Source of the DNA: Alistipes_A hominis
GTDB taxonomy: Bacteria > Bacteroidota > Bacteroidia > Bacteroidales > Rikenellaceae
Assembly (NCBI RefSeq): GCF_014288115.1
Contig: NZ_JACOOK010000001.1
Span: 682,001 to 746,000 of the forward strand
Direction: 5' to 3'
Length of the DNA stretch: 64,000 nt
The position numbers and the translations under genes are program-made. This document shows, piece by piece, positions 63,219 to 64,000 of the stretch (position 1 is its first letter; every line of letters starts with the position of its first letter). Under the pieces are notes generated by a model, which made no database searches, was not told where the DNA came from, and saw only the letters and a list, made by a program, of their open reading frames with translations.

Positions 63219-64000
63219 ATGAAAAAAGCTTTGTTATATTGCGGAATAGCCCTGCTGACCGCCGTTCTTCCGGGATGCAAGGAGATGAAAGACGACATCG
63301 ATACGCTGAAACGGCCCTACCCGACCGGCATCACGCTGCTACAGTCCGAAATCACCGTCCTGAACGGATCGACGCTGAAAGTGCCCTTCCGGGTCAACCC
63401 ATCGAATTATATCGTCCAGGCGGAAGACCTCCGACTGGACGCCATCCGTTCGCAGATCACCAAAGCCTCGTACGTCACGACCATTCCCGAATGTTCGCTG
63501 GTCGGCGTAACGCCTTATAAAAACCAGGCCGGAGAGACCTGCGAAGGACAGTGGATCGCCGAGATCGAAATTCTCGACGGCGCCTACTACGGCGACATCG
63601 ACTTCACGCTGGTGCTAAATTATACCGATGCGGACAACCGGCGCGTGGCGCTGACGTCCGCGACTTTCGGAAATCTGAACACGCGGATCAAACTGACCGG
63701 GGACATGGTAGACATCGACGTTTCGCCGGCCGTATCCTACGTCGAACTGAACAACACGCCGATCGCCACTTCCGTACGATTGCTGCCGTGCGCCATTTCG
63801 GAAGGCAGCGCTACGAAATTCGACATGGAGGACGCGATCGTCGACAGTTGCAAGCTCGGAGGCGAATTCGCCGGATATTTTTTCCTGACCGACAAAGACA
63901 ACGCGACCTGGACGATGGAACCGATCGGACTCGACTTCCCGAAACCCGACGAAGCCTTCGTACCGGTCGATATAAACATCTACCTAACGGACCGGAACGA
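63219..64000 (+). CDS. Lipoprotein of unknown function (3' end outside window)
   Basis: ATG 63219 opens a frame of 260 complete codons that is still open at the window edge. The N-terminus MKKALLYCGIALLTAVLPGC is a lipoprotein signal with the acylated Cys at 20, followed by an acidic KEMKDDIDTL stretch. The visible part is beta-strand-rich with threonine and aspartate, resembling Bacteroidota surface-exposed DUF lipoproteins made of Ig-like modules. No family was recognised. It starts 14 nt after DUF4293 and may belong to that operon. Confidence 0.78.
   Translation, partial: MKKALLYCGIALLTAVLPGCKEMKDDIDTLKRPYPTGITLLQSEITVLNGSTLKVPFRVNPSNYIVQAEDLRLDAIRSQITKASYVTTIPECSLVGVTPYKNQAGETCEGQWIAEIEILDGAYYGDIDFTLVLNYTDADNRRVALTSATFGNLNTRIKLTGDMVDIDVSPAVSYVELNNTPIATSVRLLPCAISEGSATKFDMEDAIVDSCKLGGEFAGYFFLTDKDNATWTMEPIGLDFPKPDEAFVPVDINIYLTDRN

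Noticed and set aside
1..64000. CRISPR arrays, insertion sequences, rRNA genes
   Set aside because: No regularly spaced repeats, transposase-like frames or rRNA segments were seen on either strand.

Overview
The window reads as a chromosomal segment of a Bacteroidota member, most likely a Rikenellaceae/Alistipes-type gut bacterium. The evidence is the fused lpxC-fabZ gene, UpxY-type capsule antiterminator, NVEAL mini-proteins with a TolB-like lipoprotein, DUF4199/DUF4293 proteins, many -7 boxes of the form TAnnTTTG (often with TTTG about 19-20 nt upstream), absence of obvious Shine-Dalgarno dependence, and a GC-rich core genome with AT-richer accessory patches. The genus assignment is an inference.

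Layout. 1-8.6 kb: a partial TonB-like gene, lpxC-fabZ and lpxA (lipid A), then rimP-nusA-(small membrane protein)-infB (ribosome maturation, transcription, translation initiation). 8.7-12.9 kb: alpha-L-rhamnosidase and a Tat-exported Gfo/Idh oxidoreductase. 13.0-14.7 kb: an AT-rich cassette with two NVEAL mini-protein genes, one interrupted by an amber codon, flanking a TolB-like lipoprotein. 14.8-27.3 kb: housekeeping genes including tsaD, tamB, an SBF-type transporter, an rRNA methyltransferase, a U32 protease, an NSS transporter and a TrmH-type methyltransferase. 27.6-31.9 kb: carAB. 32.0-37.0 kb: GH42, a 4'-phosphopantetheinyl transferase and GH36.

37.0-44.8 kb: a complete histidine operon, hisGDCBHAFI, with fused hisB and hisIE, followed by rpiB. 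It is preceded by an 18-codon leader peptide carrying six His codons, a terminator and an alternative pairing, so it looks controlled by translation-coupled attenuation. The genes are tightly coupled by ATGA or TAATG overlaps.

45.0-57.9 kb: tRNA-Gly, a decayed FN3-like remnant, then a minus-strand Wzx/Wzy-type surface polysaccharide locus. It is read from a strong promoter at 57.9 kb through upxY, wzx, two acyltransferases, an epimerase, a GT2, wzy, two GT4s, hddA, gmhA and another GT2. It encodes sedoheptulose-7-phosphate isomerase and heptose-7-phosphate kinase, implying a heptose in the repeat unit, but lacks the other two heptose activation genes and an initiating sugar-phosphate transferase.

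58.2-64.0 kb: a secreted beta-propeller glycosidase, mltG, the SRP RNA, a Sua5/YrdC protein, DUF4199, a polyprenyl-phosphate-type GT2, DUF4293, and a lipoprotein running off the window. The strongest non-routine signals are the his attenuator, the NVEAL cassette with its nonsense copy, the capsule leader, and the tandemly duplicated NusA C-terminus.
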